DNA of 64,000 nucleotides from an actinobacterium LLX17 (GCA_000471045.1 KI301992.1:1264069-1328068); one strand, 5' to 3'. Shown: positions 20,197 to 32,783, numbered from the stretch's first letter. The notes: generated from the sequence alone by a model not told the origin. Program-made: numbers and translations.

Positions 20197-22133
20197 GAAT
20201 CCTCCAGGACCTCTCCGGTGGCGGTGTTGACCGCGGGTGACGCCGGGCTGGCGGCCACCGCTGCTGCGATGGATTGTGCCGTAGCCGGCCCGATGCCCGA
20301 CACCTCGGCAATCTCCTCGACCGTGGCAGCCCGCAGCTTCTTGAGCGAGCCGAAGCGTTTCATCAGGGCCGCACGGCGGCTGGGGCCGAGTCCGGGGACG
20401 TCGTCGAGCACCGAGGTGACCATCGAGCTGCTGCGCCGTTGGCGGTGGTGCGCGATGGCGAAGCGGTGGGCCTCGTCGCGCACCCGCTGGAGCAGGTAGA
20501 GGCTCTCGCTGGTGCGCGGCAGGATGACCGGATGCTCCTCGCCGGGCAGCCATACCTCTTCGAGCCGCTTGGCCAGCCCGCACAGCGCGACGTCGGTGAC
20601 GCCGAGCTGGGTCATGGCCGCGTGGGCCGCAGCGACCTGCGGCGGACCACCGTCGACGACGACCAACGACGGGGCGTAAGCGAACCTTCGCCGCTCCCCC
20701 GTGGTGGCGACGTGCTCGGCCTCGGCCGCCTCGGCCGCCTGCTCCTTGAGGTGGCGGGCGAACCGCCGGCTGATGACCTCGTGCATGGCCGCGACGTCGC
20801 TCTGGCCCTCGTGCCGCACGACGAACCGGCGGTACTCGGACTTGCGCGGCAGGCCGTCCTCGAACACGACCATCGAGGCGACGATCTCGGTGCCCTGAAG
20901 GTTGGAGACGTCGAAGCACTCGATGCGCAGCGGCGCGACGGGCAGGCCGAGCGCTGCCTGCAGCTCCTCGAGCGCCAGGCTGCGGGACGTGAGGTCACCG
21001 GACCGCTTGAGCTTGTGGCGCGCCATGGCCTGCTTGGCGTTCTGCTCGACGGTCTCGAGCAGCCGGCGCTTGTCGCCCCGCTGCGGCACGCGGAACTGCA
21101 CGGGTCCCCCGCGGTGCTCGGCGAGCAGCTCGGTCACCACGGCCTCGTCGGACGGCGCGACCGGCACCAGCACCTCGCGCGGGATGCCCGAGGCGGCGGT
21201 GTCCTCGTACAGCGTCATGACGGCACGCTGCACCAGCTCGGGCAGGCCGGCGTCATCGGCGCGGTCGGCCACCCAGCCGCGCTGGCCGCGGATGCGTCCG
21301 CCCCGGACCGAGAAGATCTGCACCGCGACCTCGAGGGGGTCGACCTCGAAGCCCAGCACGTCGGCATCGGTGCCGTCGGACAGCACGACGGTCTGCTTCT
21401 CGAGCACCTTCTCGAGTGCCCCGATGTCGTCGCGGTACTTGGCGGCGAGCTCGAACTCGGTGTTCTCGGAGGCCTCGAGCATCTTCTGCTTCAGCTCGCG
21501 CGTGAAGCCGGCGGTCTGGCCCGACATGAAGCGCATGAAGTCGTCGACGACGCCGCGGTGCTCCTCGGGCGAGACGCGCCCCACGCACGGCGCGACGCAC
21601 TTGCCGATGTCGCCGAGCAGGCAGGGCCGCCCGATCTGCTGGGCCCGGCGGAACACCCCGTTGGAGCACGAGCGCATGGGGAAGACCCGCAGCAACGTGT
21701 CGACGGTGTCGCGGATGGCCCACGCGTGGGAGTACGGACCGAAGTACCGCACGCCCTTGCGTTGGCTGCCGCGCATGACCTGCACCCGGGGGAACTCGTC
21801 GCCCACCGTGATGGCCAGCCACGGATAGGACTTGTCGTCGCGGTACTTGACGTTGAACCGCGGGTCGAACTCCTTGATCCAGGTGTACTCGAGCTGCAGC
21901 GCCTCGACCTCGGTGCTGACCACGGTCCACTCGACCGACGCGGCCGTCGTGACCATCTGCCGGGTGCGTTGGTGCAGCCCGGCGAGGTCGGCGAAGTACG
22001 AGGTGAGGCGTTGGCGCAGCGACTTGGCCTTGCCAACATAGATGACGCGACCGGCCTCGTCGCGGAACCGGTAGACCCCCGGCTCGGTGGGGATCTCGCC
22101 GGTGCGCGGACGGTAGGTCGCGGGATCGGCCAC
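20193..22133 (-). CDS. uvrC: Excinuclease ABC subunit C
   Basis: The dual nuclease of nucleotide excision repair. Residues 15-95 form the GIY-YIG domain ([19 protein letters not shown]). A cysteine cluster containing CSNG, CLLG and CVAPC follows near 150-180, then a UVR motif, the RNase H-like domain ([31 protein letters not shown]) and tandem helix-hairpin-helix motifs at the C-terminus. The 646-residue protein starts at GTG 22133, five bases after the uvrA stop. Confidence 0.95.
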   Translation of the reverse strand: MADPATYRPRTGEIPTEPGVYRFRDEAGRVIYVGKAKSLRQRLTSYFADLAGLHQRTRQMVTTAASVEWTVVSTEVEALQLEYTWIKEFDPRFNVKYRDDKSYPWLAITVGDEFPRVQVMRGSQRKGVRYFGPYSHAWAIRDTVDTLLRVFPMRSCSNGVFRRAQQIGRPCLLGDIGKCVAPCVGRVSPEEHRGVVDDFMRFMSGQTAGFTRELKQKMLEASENTEFELAAKYRDDIGALEKVLEKQTVVLSDGTDADVLGFEVDPLEVAVQIFSVRGGRIRGQRGWVADRADDAGLPELVQRAVMTLYEDTAASGIPREVLVPVAPSDEAVVTELLAEHRGGPVQFRVPQRGDKRRLLETVEQNAKQAMARHKLKRSGDLTSRSLALEELQAALGLPVAPLRIECFDVSNLQGTEIVASMVVFEDGLPRKSEYRRFVVRHEGQSDVAAMHEVISRRFARHLKEQAAEAAEAEHVATTGERRRFAYAPSLVVVDGGPPQVAAAHAAMTQLGVTDVALCGLAKRLEEVWLPGEEHPVILPRTSESLYLLQRVRDEAHRFAIAHHRQRRSSSMVTSVLDDVPGLGPSRRAALMKRFGSLKKLRAATVEEIAEVSGIGPATAQSIAAAVAASPASPAVNTATGEVLEDS

Positions 22134-22138
22134 GACGC

Positions 22139-25039
<2,901 letters not shown>

Positions 25040-25045
25040 CCGACC

Positions 25046-25051
25046 AGCCTA
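25046..25051 (-). promoter_or_regulatory. Probable -10 box for leaderless uvrA
   Basis: Minus-strand TAGGCT ends 6 bases before GTG at 25039. Confidence 0.6.
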
Positions 25052-25092
25052 ACGACGGGTCCTGACAGTTTCTCGCCGAGCGAGGATCGACC

Positions 25093-25098
25093 TAGGAT
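25093..25098 (+). promoter_or_regulatory. Probable -10 box for leaderless metallo-hydrolase gene
   Basis: TAGGAT ends 7 bases before ATG at 25106. With the uvrA box it makes a divergent pair whose starts are 67 bases apart. Confidence 0.6.
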
Positions 25099-25105
25099 CA
25101 GCACC

Positions 25106-25759
25106 ATGACGTACACCGGACAGGTCGAGGTCGGCGGGCCCGCCGACGTGCAGGTCGTCGGCGACCTGGAAGTGACCAAGCTCGCCGTCGGACCACTCGC
25201 CAACAACGTCTACCTGCTGCGGTGCACGCTGACCGACCAGCGCGTCGTGATCGACGCCGCCGACGAGTCCGAGCGCATCCTGGCCGAGCTCGACGGTGCC
25301 GAGGTCTCGCGCATCGTCACGACCCACCGTCATCCCGACCACTGGCAGGCCCTCGCCGCAGTGCGGGACGCCACCGACGCCGAGACCATCGCCGGGGCCC
25401 GTGACGCCGAGGGCATCGACGTGCCCACCGACACCGAGGTCTCGACCGGCGCGCGGGTGCGCGTCGGCGCCTGCGAGCTCGAGATCATCGAGGTCGAGGG
25501 GCACACGCCCGGCTCGATCGTGCTGGTCTACGACGACCCCGACGGCGGGACGCACCTCTTCACGGGCGACTCCCTGTTCCCCGGCGGGGTCGGCAAGACG
25601 TGGTCCGAGCAGGACTTCCGCACCCTCATCGACGAGGTCGAGACCAAGATCTTCGACCGCTTCGACGACGACACCCGCTTCTACCCCGGGCACGGTGACG
25701 ACTCGACCCTCGGGGCCGAGCGCCCGCACCTCGAGGAGTGGCGCGAGCGGGGCTACTGA
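25106..25759 (+). CDS. MBL-fold metallo-hydrolase (glyoxalase II-like)
   Basis: A 217-residue metallo-beta-lactamase-fold hydrolase. The metal motif THRHPDH spans residues 73-79, GHTPGSIVL supplies the next ligand histidine, FTGDSLFPGGVGKT the bridging aspartate, and FYPGHGDDS the last histidine. This order matches glyoxalase II-like enzymes, which hydrolyse thioesters, but the substrate cannot be specified; actinobacteria use mycothiol rather than glutathione. Divergent from uvrA and convergent with the P450 gene. Confidence 0.88.
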   Translation: MTYTGQVEVGGPADVQVVGDLEVTKLAVGPLANNVYLLRCTLTDQRVVIDAADESERILAELDGAEVSRIVTTHRHPDHWQALAAVRDATDAETIAGARDAEGIDVPTDTEVSTGARVRVGACELEIIEVEGHTPGSIVLVYDDPDGGTHLFTGDSLFPGGVGKTWSEQDFRTLIDEVETKIFDRFDDDTRFYPGHGDDSTLGAERPHLEEWRERGY

Positions 25760-25760
25760 C

Positions 25761-27068
25761 TCAGGCCCTCAGGCGGACGGGCAGCTCGTCCACCCCGAAG
25801 ACGAAGCTGAGCTGGCGGAACGACAGCTCCGACTCCGGCCGCGCCAACGCCAGGTCGGGGAAGCGACGCAGCAGCCGCGGGTAGACGACTCGCAGCTCCA
25901 TGCGAGCCAGCTCGGCGCCGATGCACCGGTGGATGCCGTGGCCGAAGGCGAGGTGACCGCTGGGCGGCACGCGGAACGGATCGAAGTCCTCGGCCTGCTC
26001 GCCGACGACCTTCGGGTCGCGGTTCGCGCCCGAGAGCGAGGCGAGGATGACGTCGCCGGCCTTCACCTGGGTGCCGAACAGCTCCATGTCCTGCTTGGCA
26101 AACCGCGGGAACGCCACCTGCACCACCGCGAGGTACCGCAGCAGCTCCTCGACGACCCGGTCGACATCGTCCGGCGACCCGTCGCGGACGACAGCGGCGT
26201 AGGCGGGGTCGCGCAGAAGGACGAGCGTCCCGAGGGCGATCATCCCGGCGGTGGTCTCGAAGCCACCGGTGAAGACGCCGTCGGCCAGTCCCGCGAGGTC
26301 GACGTCGGAGATCTCGTCGCCCTCGTCGCGCAGGATCTGCCCGATCAGTCCGGGACCGGGCTCGATGCGCTGGCGCGCCACGGCGTCGAACAGGAACTCC
26401 CGCTGCGCCGACACGGCACCGAACGCGGCGGCCGCGCCGTTCGTGGCGTCGAAGCGAGCGCTGCCGAGGCTCGCGAAGGTGGCCCGGTCGTCGTAGTCGA
26501 GTCCCAGCAGGTCGCAGATGGTCTGGAACGGGATGGGGAACGCCAGGTGCTGGGCCAGGTCGGCCACGCCGTCGGCGTCGACCGCCGCCTCGAGCTCGTC
26601 CAGCTGGCGCTCGACGCGAGCCTCGATCAACGGCTCCAGGCGCGCGAGACGCCGCATCGTGAACTCCGGCGTGATGATCTTGCGCAGCCGGGTGTGCAGC
26701 GGCGGGTCGGTGAAGCCGAGGCCGCCGATGTCGTCGGACGTCGCCGGGCCGTCGCCGAGGAACAGGTGCCGGATGTCGTTGGAGTAGGAGTCGCGGTCGG
26801 TCAGGATCCGCCGCGTCTCCTCGTGCCCGGTGACGAGGTAGGCCGTGAAGTCGAACGGCAGGTCGAGCTTGCGCATCGGTTCCTGCGCCCGCCACTGCGC
26901 CACCTGGGGCAGAGGATCGGTGCCCTGGCGCTGCAGCGGGATCTTGGTCTCGTCAGGGATGAACGAGATGCGCGAGAGGTCGATGCCCTTGCTGCGGATG
27001 CGGCGGACCACCAGCACCCGCACCCATCGCGAGACGGCGGACGTCAGCCGCTCCTTGACCTTCGACAC
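25761..27068 (-). CDS. Cytochrome P450
   Basis: A heme-thiolate monooxygenase of 435 residues. The I-helix has GGFETTAGM, the K-helix EELLR, and the heme-binding loop FGHGIHRCIG places the thiolate at Cys382. DPPLHTRLRKIITPEFT is the C-helix region. The I-helix has FETT in place of the more common AGxET form. No ferredoxin or ferredoxin reductase is adjacent, so redox partners are encoded elsewhere. Neighbours do not indicate a substrate. The GTG start lies 6 bases after TAGTTT. Confidence 0.95.
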   Translation of the reverse strand: MSKVKERLTSAVSRWVRVLVVRRIRSKGIDLSRISFIPDETKIPLQRQGTDPLPQVAQWRAQEPMRKLDLPFDFTAYLVTGHEETRRILTDRDSYSNDIRHLFLGDGPATSDDIGGLGFTDPPLHTRLRKIITPEFTMRRLARLEPLIEARVERQLDELEAAVDADGVADLAQHLAFPIPFQTICDLLGLDYDDRATFASLGSARFDATNGAAAAFGAVSAQREFLFDAVARQRIEPGPGLIGQILRDEGDEISDVDLAGLADGVFTGGFETTAGMIALGTLVLLRDPAYAAVVRDGSPDDVDRVVEELLRYLAVVQVAFPRFAKQDMELFGTQVKAGDVILASLSGANRDPKVVGEQAEDFDPFRVPPSGHLAFGHGIHRCIGAELARMELRVVYPRLLRRFPDLALARPESELSFRQLSFVFGVDELPVRLRA

Positions 27069-27074
27069 GCCAGC

Positions 27075-27080
27075 AAACTA
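27075..27080 (-). promoter_or_regulatory. Probable -10 box for leaderless P450 gene
   Basis: Minus-strand TAGTTT ends 6 bases before GTG at 27068. Confidence 0.55.
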
Positions 27081-27166
27081 CACGTCGCGCTTGCGCACGG
27101 CGACCATCAGGGCCACGGTGTTCAACTAGGACGCGACCACGGTCGCCTGCAGCCGGGGGTACGGAC

Positions 27167-28621
27167 ATGACCGATCAGTTGGCGAAGGGCGAGAAGCCCA
27201 CCGAGCTGCGCCGGGTGCTGGGGCCGAAGCTCCTGCTCCTGTTCATCATCGGTGACATCCTCGGCGCCGGCATCTACGCCGTCACCGGGCAGATGGCTGG
27301 GCGGGTCGGGGGCCTCGTGTGGCTGCCGTTCCTGCTGGCGTTCGGTGTCGCGTTCCTGACTGCGCTGTCCTACCTCGAGCTCGTCACGAAGTACCCGCAG
27401 GCCGCCGGCGCCGCGCTCTACACGCACAAGGCGTTCGGCATCCACTTCGTGACGTTCCTCGTGGCGTTCGCCGTGGTCTGCTCGGGCATCACCAGCGCCT
27501 CCACCTCCGCGAAGACGCTCGCCGACAACTTCGGCGGTGGTCTGGAGATCAACGGCTGGATCGACCAGCCCCTGAGCTCGGGCACCATCACGGCCATCGC
27601 GCTGGGCTTCATGATCCTGCTCGCGCTCATCAACCTGCGCGGCGTCGGTGAGAGCGTGAAGTTCAACGTCGTCCTGACCCTGGTGGAGGTCGCGGCCCTG
27701 ACCATCGTCATCGGCGTCGGGTTCTTCGCGCTGTTCCAGGGCAACGGGGGCGACGTCTCGGAGCTGGTGACGTTCCGCGACTACGACGACCGGGGACTGT
27801 TCCTCGCGGTCACGGCCGCCACCTCGATCGCGTTCTTCGCGATGGTCGGCTTCGAGGACGCGGTCAACATGGTCGAGGAGACCAAGGAGCCCGAGCGCAT
27901 CTTCCCGCGCACCATGCTCACTGGCCTCGGCATCGCCGTCGTCATGTACATGCTGGTGGCCATCTCGGTCGTCACGGTGCTGACCGCGCCGGAGCTCAAG
28001 AACATCGCCGACTCCGAGGGACGCGCCCTGCTCGAGGTCGTGTCGAAGGGCACGCCGGACTTCCCCATCGACCGGATCTTCCCGTTCCTCGCCGTGTTCG
28101 CCGTCGCCAACACCGCGCTGATCAACATGATGATGGCGAGCCGCCTGCTGTACGGCATGTCCCGCCAACGCGTGCTGCCGAGCCCGCTGGGAGCCGTCCT
28201 GCCCGGTCGCCGCTCGCCGTGGGTCGCCATCATCTTCTCGACCCTCCTGGCGATCGGTCTGCTGCTCTACGTGACGAGCGATCCCGAGAGCAACGTCGTG
28301 GCCAACCTGTCGAACGTCACCGCGTTCCTGCTGCTGTGCGTGTTCGCGATCGTCAACATCGCCTGCGTCGTGCTGCGTCGCGATCCGCCGGCGGCAGGAC
28401 GCAAGCCGTTCCGCTCCCCCGGCCAGGTGCCGATCCTCGCGGCGGTCCTGTGCCTGTTCCTCGCCGGCCCGTGGGTCGACCGGGACAGCCAGGTCTACGT
28501 GATCGCCTTGGGCCTGATGGTGATCGGCGTCGTGCTCTGGATCGTCACCTACGTGATCAACCGGGCCACCGGCACCCAGGCAACGATCGATCCCGAGACG
28601 CTGGACGCCGACGACCACTAG
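27167..28621 (+). CDS. APC-family amino acid permease
   Basis: A 484-residue secondary transporter with about twelve membrane segments. The first has the APC signature IIGDILGAGIYAVTG. The sixth segment region has GFEDAVNMVEETKEPERIFPR, usual for this family, and MMASRLLYGMSRQRVLP follows in the eighth. The protein probably imports an amino acid or related amine with protons; substrate is unknown. It stands alone, and its TAG stop overlaps the TerC TAG stop on the other strand through a shared CTAG. Confidence 0.92.
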   Translation: MTDQLAKGEKPTELRRVLGPKLLLLFIIGDILGAGIYAVTGQMAGRVGGLVWLPFLLAFGVAFLTALSYLELVTKYPQAAGAALYTHKAFGIHFVTFLVAFAVVCSGITSASTSAKTLADNFGGGLEINGWIDQPLSSGTITAIALGFMILLALINLRGVGESVKFNVVLTLVEVAALTIVIGVGFFALFQGNGGDVSELVTFRDYDDRGLFLAVTAATSIAFFAMVGFEDAVNMVEETKEPERIFPRTMLTGLGIAVVMYMLVAISVVTVLTAPELKNIADSEGRALLEVVSKGTPDFPIDRIFPFLAVFAVANTALINMMMASRLLYGMSRQRVLPSPLGAVLPGRRSPWVAIIFSTLLAIGLLLYVTSDPESNVVANLSNVTAFLLLCVFAIVNIACVVLRRDPPAAGRKPFRSPGQVPILAAVLCLFLAGPWVDRDSQVYVIALGLMVIGVVLWIVTYVINRATGTQATIDPETLDADDH

Positions 28622-29676
28622 TCCCGTTCGGGATCCCGCTCCGGGACGTCGGAGTCGCTGACGACGTCGACCTTGTCGCCTTCGGGAGTCAGGCCGGCAC
28701 GCACGCGGCGACCGGAGACCACGAGGCTCAGGACCGCGGTGGTGCCGAGCACCACGACGATCACGCCGAGGCTCACCAGCGTCGGGATCTCGGGCACCTT
28801 CACGTGCTCGCCACCGTTGATGAAGGGCAGCTCGTTCTCGTGCAGCGCGTGCAGGATCAGCTTGACGCCGATGAACGCCAGCAGCACCGACAGGCCCTGC
28901 GACAGGTAGATGAGGCGCTTCAGCAGGTCGCCGAGCAGGAAGTAGAGCTGCCGCAGGCCCATCAGCGCGAACACGTTCGCGGTGAAGACGAGGTACGGCT
29001 CCTTGGTGAGGCCGTAGATGGCGGGGATCGAGTCGAGCGCGAACAACAGGTCGGTGGTGCCGAGCGCGATGATCACCAGGAACATCGGCGTGATGGCGCG
29101 CTTGCCGTTCTCCTGCACGAAGAGCTTCAGCCCGTCCCACTGCTCGGAGACCGTGAAGCGCTTGCGGGCGAACCGCACGACGGCGTTGTCACCGTCGTCG
29201 TCGTGGTCGGTGTCCTTGACCAGCGTGTACGCCGTGTACAGCAGGAACGCGCCGAAGATGTAGAAGATCCACGAGAAGTTGTTGATCGCGACCGCGCCCA
29301 GGGCGATGAAGATCGCGCGGAAGATCAGGGCCAGCACGATGCCGACCATGAGGGCTTCCTGCTGGTACTTCCGCGGCACCTTGAAGCTGGCCATGATGAT
29401 CAGGAAGATGAACAAGTTGTCGATCGACAGGCTGTACTCGGTCAGCCAGCCGGCGAAGAACTGCAGGCTGTAGTCGCCGTCCTTCGCCGAGGTGTCGTGG
29501 AAGTACATGATCCAGAACCCGAAGGCGATCGCCATCGAGACGTAGACCGCGAGGTAGCTGGCGCACTCCTTGATGGAGGGCTCGTGCGGCTTGCGGGCCA
29601 CGATGATGATGTCGAACAAGATCACCGCGACGGTCACGCCGACGGTGATGCTCCATTCGAGGGTGGAAACGTTCAC
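28618..29676 (-). CDS. TerC family integral membrane protein (probable Mn2+ exporter)
   Basis: A 352-residue protein with about nine membrane segments. Acidic intramembrane motifs typical of the family are SLSIDNLFIFLIIM and LFALDSIPAIYGLT. TerC/Alx proteins are tied to manganese export and to metalation of exported enzymes. GTG at 29676 is chosen because GGAGGA lies 8 bases upstream; the TTG at 29682 would abut that site. The leader carries a probable yybP-ykoY riboswitch, which fits a manganese role. The C-terminal 30 residues are charged and probably cytoplasmic. Confidence 0.93.
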   Translation of the reverse strand: MNVSTLEWSITVGVTVAVILFDIIIVARKPHEPSIKECASYLAVYVSMAIAFGFWIMYFHDTSAKDGDYSLQFFAGWLTEYSLSIDNLFIFLIIMASFKVPRKYQQEALMVGIVLALIFRAIFIALGAVAINNFSWIFYIFGAFLLYTAYTLVKDTDHDDDGDNAVVRFARKRFTVSEQWDGLKLFVQENGKRAITPMFLVIIALGTTDLLFALDSIPAIYGLTKEPYLVFTANVFALMGLRQLYFLLGDLLKRLIYLSQGLSVLLAFIGVKLILHALHENELPFINGGEHVKVPEIPTLVSLGVIVVVLGTTAVLSLVVSGRRVRAGLTPEGDKVDVVSDSDVPERDPERD

Positions 29677-29684
29677 AGACAAGT

Positions 29685-29815
29685 CCTCCGGTCACGACAC
29701 GTACCGGAGGTCTCTTCCGCCGGGCGCGCATGCGGCCCGGCCCACACCACCGGATCGTCATGGGACGACCGTGATGACGACGGTGTGGCGAAGGAATACT
29801 CCCCTCCGCGGAGCA
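29685..29815 (-). promoter_or_regulatory. Probable yybP-ykoY (Mn2+) riboswitch with Shine-Dalgarno hairpin
   Basis: The minus-strand TerC leader has GGGGAGTATTCC at 29804-29793, the signature of the yybP-ykoY riboswitch, followed by CCGTCGTCATCACGG at 29783-29769, which fits the second conserved loop. Next to the start codon, CCTCCGGT (29710-29703) pairs perfectly with ACCGGAGG (29692-29685), trapping the ribosome-binding site. The same CCTCC could instead pair with GGAGG at 29807-29803 at the aptamer base, so ligand binding could free translation. The family senses Mn2+ and commonly precedes terC/alx genes. No covariance search could be run. Confidence 0.72.
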
Positions 29816-29870
29816 TTCTTCCAGTCGGGCCCCAGATCTGCTCGGTCGGGCCCGCTCGGTCAAGACTGGA

Positions 29871-32783
29871 TCATCGGCCCGTCCAGCGCGGCTCGCGCCG
29901 TTCGGCGAACGCCGCCACTCCTTCCCGCGCGTCGTCGGACATGATGACCGGGGTGGCCAGCTCGGTCTGGCGGTCGAAGCCCTCGTCCGCAGACCACTCG
30001 GCCGCCTCGTGGACGATGCGCCGGGTGGCCGCCACGCTGAGCGGGGCGTTGGCCGCGATCTGGCCCGCGAGCTCCAGGGCCGCCGCCAGGGTCGTTCCCG
30101 GCTCGACGACCCGGTTGACCAGGCCCAGCTCGGCCAGGCGCTCCACCGGGAGGGGGCGTCCGGTGAGCCCCAGCTCGAGTGCCACGTTGCGGGGCAGCGT
30201 GACGGCCGAGCGCCAGAGTCCACCGGCGGCTGCGACGAGTCCCCGTCGCGCCTCGGGCAGCCCCATGTGCGCGCCGGCGGCCGCGACCACGATGTCGGCC
30301 AGCAGCACCAGCTCCATGCCTCCCGCGAGGGCGTCACCCTCCACGGCCACGACGAGCGGCTTCTCGGGGGGCTGGCGGGTGATGCCGAGCGGTCCGCGGT
30401 GCTCGGTCACCGGCACCGAGCCGCTGGCGGCCGCAGCCAGGTCCATGCCCGCACAGAACGTGGGTCCGTTGCCGGTGAGCACGATCACGCGGACCGTCGG
30501 GTCCGCCTCGGCGTCGTCGATCGCCCGCTCGAGGGCCACGGCGGTCCTCAGGTCGATGGCGTTGCGCACCTCGGGCCGGTCGAGCGTCACGACGGCGATG
30601 CCGTCGGTGTGCTCGCTCGTCACCGGCGCCGGAGGTGGCGCGGGCAGCGGGTGCTGGTCGGTGTCGTCGGTCAGGGTGAGCGCGTCACCATCACCCACGA
30701 CCGCGCGGCCGAGCAGGTCGACGGCGGTCAGCGTCTCGACCGCGGCCGGATCTTCGATGCGCGCCAGGGCCCGGGTGCCGTCCGGCCTCACGGCGCTGAC
30801 GACGAGTGCCTCGATGCCGCCGTCCCGATCGTGGATCGCGGTGGCCGCCTCCACGACGCCCTCGCCACGGAGGCCCAGCACGGCCGGCCGCGGGGCGGGA
30901 CGGTCGACCAACGGGCGCTGGTGCTCGAACAGGCGCGCCGGTGGACGTGCCGAGTAGACGCCGACAGCGTGCTTCGTCGCGTACCACCCCAGCGACGTCG
31001 ACAGGCCGTACGCCTCGGAGTCCTCCCGCAGCCGCTCGACGAGCGTCGCCACGGCGTGGGCGCCGTAGTTGTTGCCCGGTCCCCCGGCGAAGGTCAGGCC
31101 GCCGGTCAGGGTCAGCGGTCGGGCCGGGTCGTCGAGCGGCAGACCCAGCGAGCGTGCGGCGATCTGCACCGCCGAGGGGAAGCACGCGTAGAGGTCGACC
31201 GGACCCAGGTCGTCGGCCGTGATGCCCGCGTCAGCCAGTGCGGCCGCACCGGCCGCAGCGATGGCGGGCGAACGCGTCAGGTCGGCGCGCTCGGAGACGA
31301 ACCACTCGTCGGTGGCCGACGCCCCGCCGTGCGGGAACACCCAGCGGTCCTGCGGGACTCCGGCGGCCGTCGCGACGCCGACCGTCGTCAGGATGATCCC
31401 GGTGGCCTGGTCGACCTGCATGTTCGCGCACATGAGCTTGGTGTACTCCGAGGTGACCCGCCGGTTGTCGGGCGTCGCGGTGGTGATCTCCTCGGCGGAC
31501 CGAGCCGTCCGGTCCCACGCGTGCGGGTTGCGGGCGGCCACGGCGGAGAACCCGGACCACAGCTCACCCACGTGTGCCCGCTGCTCGCCGTCGCTGCGGC
31601 CCTCCGCGCCACGGAGGGCGGACTCGAGCAGCGCGTAGACGAAGATCGGCGCGCCCAGGCCCACCGACGTCTCGACCTCGTTGTTCGGGCTGCGATCGAC
31701 GCCGAGCCGACGATCGGGCTCCCCCTCGTCGTTCCTCGGCCACGGGGGCTGCTGGCCGCGGGCCTGGACCCGCGACATCGTCGCGCCGGACTCGGCGCCG
31801 GTCACCAGCACGATCCGGGCCTCCCCGGTCGCCAGCAGCTCGGCAGCGTCGTTCAGCACGAGCTGCGGGCCGTCACCGCCGTAGACCGACGACTGCGACG
31901 TCCGCGCACCGCCGGCGCCCACGAGCTCGGCCACGACGCCGGCCTGGTCGCCGTAGGTCCACGAGGCGCTCGGGACGGCATGCACGTGGTCGGCAGCGGC
32001 CAGCAGGTCCAGGCGCGCGCCGCTGTCGACCGAGGCGCTGCGCAGCGCCTCGGCACACAGGCGGGCGGGCTCACGGTCCTCGACCGCCCCCTCCGACCGA
32101 TGGGTCACCTGACCGACGCCGACGATGACGGGCGTGCGGGGGTCCAACGCCTGACCGCTGGCCTCGTGCTGCACGGGATCGGCGGACGCTCGCAGGCCGC
32201 GAGCCCCACCCGCCAGCCGTTCCAGCTCGACCAGTGAGTCGTGCAGGGCGACCTCGACGCTGCGCACCGCCGTCGAGCCGATCGGCCCGCGCAGGGGTGA
32301 GCCGTCCAACCCGGCGTCGAGGCGCACGGCTGAGTCGTCGCCCGCTGCGACGACCGTGCCCCACAGACCCAGCGTGATGCCCATGGGACCGGTCCCGCGC
32401 AGCGCGAAGCCACTCTCGTCGAGCCGCATGACGATCCAGCGGACCTGGGCCGGGATGTCCATCAATCGGATGATCTGCACGAGCTCGTCACCCGGGACGG
32501 TGTCCACGGTCGGTCCCGATCGCCAGGACTGGTGGAGGGTCGCCCAGTCACCCAGCGCCGTGAGGTCGCCGAGCACCTCGCCCACGCTGGACGCAGGAAC
32601 GGCGAGCAGGCGGGAGGCGTGCACGTGCCGGGCGTACTGATCGAGGCCGCCGGGCGCGGGCACGTCAGGTGCTCCCGCTCCCCCTGTGTCGGCGGACCGC
32701 TGGACGAACGACTCCTTCACCGCTCGCCCCAGCACCTGCGCGGTGCCCGCAACCCGTCGGATCCGACGTTCGATCTCTGACAT
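29871..32783 (-). CDS. SRPBCC / thiolase-like (TLP1 type) / crotonase fusion protein
   Basis: A 970-residue multidomain protein of acyl-CoA metabolism. Residues about 50-190 look like an SRPBCC lipid-binding fold. Residues 213-615 are thiolase-like, closest to mycobacterial TLP1; the usual nucleophilic cysteine block is replaced by SSVYGGDGPQLVL, and LYACFPSAV and FAGGPGNNYG replace the usual histidine and glycine loops, so thiolase chemistry is doubtful. Residues 635-705 match the extra C-terminal domain of TLP1 proteins. Residues 722-960 form a crotonase with oxyanion-hole segments FCAGMDL and GDALAGGMEL and both hydratase glutamates, Glu824 and Glu844. The ATG at 32783 avoids the divergent TetR promoter. 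Overall reaction unknown. Confidence 0.85.
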   Translation of the reverse strand: MSEIERRIRRVAGTAQVLGRAVKESFVQRSADTGGAGAPDVPAPGGLDQYARHVHASRLLAVPASSVGEVLGDLTALGDWATLHQSWRSGPTVDTVPGDELVQIIRLMDIPAQVRWIVMRLDESGFALRGTGPMGITLGLWGTVVAAGDDSAVRLDAGLDGSPLRGPIGSTAVRSVEVALHDSLVELERLAGGARGLRASADPVQHEASGQALDPRTPVIVGVGQVTHRSEGAVEDREPARLCAEALRSASVDSGARLDLLAAADHVHAVPSASWTYGDQAGVVAELVGAGGARTSQSSVYGGDGPQLVLNDAAELLATGEARIVLVTGAESGATMSRVQARGQQPPWPRNDEGEPDRRLGVDRSPNNEVETSVGLGAPIFVYALLESALRGAEGRSDGEQRAHVGELWSGFSAVAARNPHAWDRTARSAEEITTATPDNRRVTSEYTKLMCANMQVDQATGIILTTVGVATAAGVPQDRWVFPHGGASATDEWFVSERADLTRSPAIAAAGAAALADAGITADDLGPVDLYACFPSAVQIAARSLGLPLDDPARPLTLTGGLTFAGGPGNNYGAHAVATLVERLREDSEAYGLSTSLGWYATKHAVGVYSARPPARLFEHQRPLVDRPAPRPAVLGLRGEGVVEAATAIHDRDGGIEALVVSAVRPDGTRALARIEDPAAVETLTAVDLLGRAVVGDGDALTLTDDTDQHPLPAPPPAPVTSEHTDGIAVVTLDRPEVRNAIDLRTAVALERAIDDAEADPTVRVIVLTGNGPTFCAGMDLAAAASGSVPVTEHRGPLGITRQPPEKPLVVAVEGDALAGGMELVLLADIVVAAAGAHMGLPEARRGLVAAAGGLWRSAVTLPRNVALELGLTGRPLPVERLAELGLVNRVVEPGTTLAAALELAGQIAANAPLSVAATRRIVHEAAEWSADEGFDRQTELATPVIMSDDAREGVAAFAERREPRWTGR

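Noticed and set aside
25040-25105. Possible SOS (LexA) box between uvrA and the metallo-hydrolase, and likewise before uvrB
   Set aside because: No TCGAAC-N4-GTTCGA-like site can be found in either region; constitutive leaderless promoters explain the sequence.
28618-28621. Shared CTAG of the permease and TerC stop codons as a functional signal
   Set aside because: A palindromic stop shared by convergent genes is a chance packing effect; no hairpin or terminator surrounds it.
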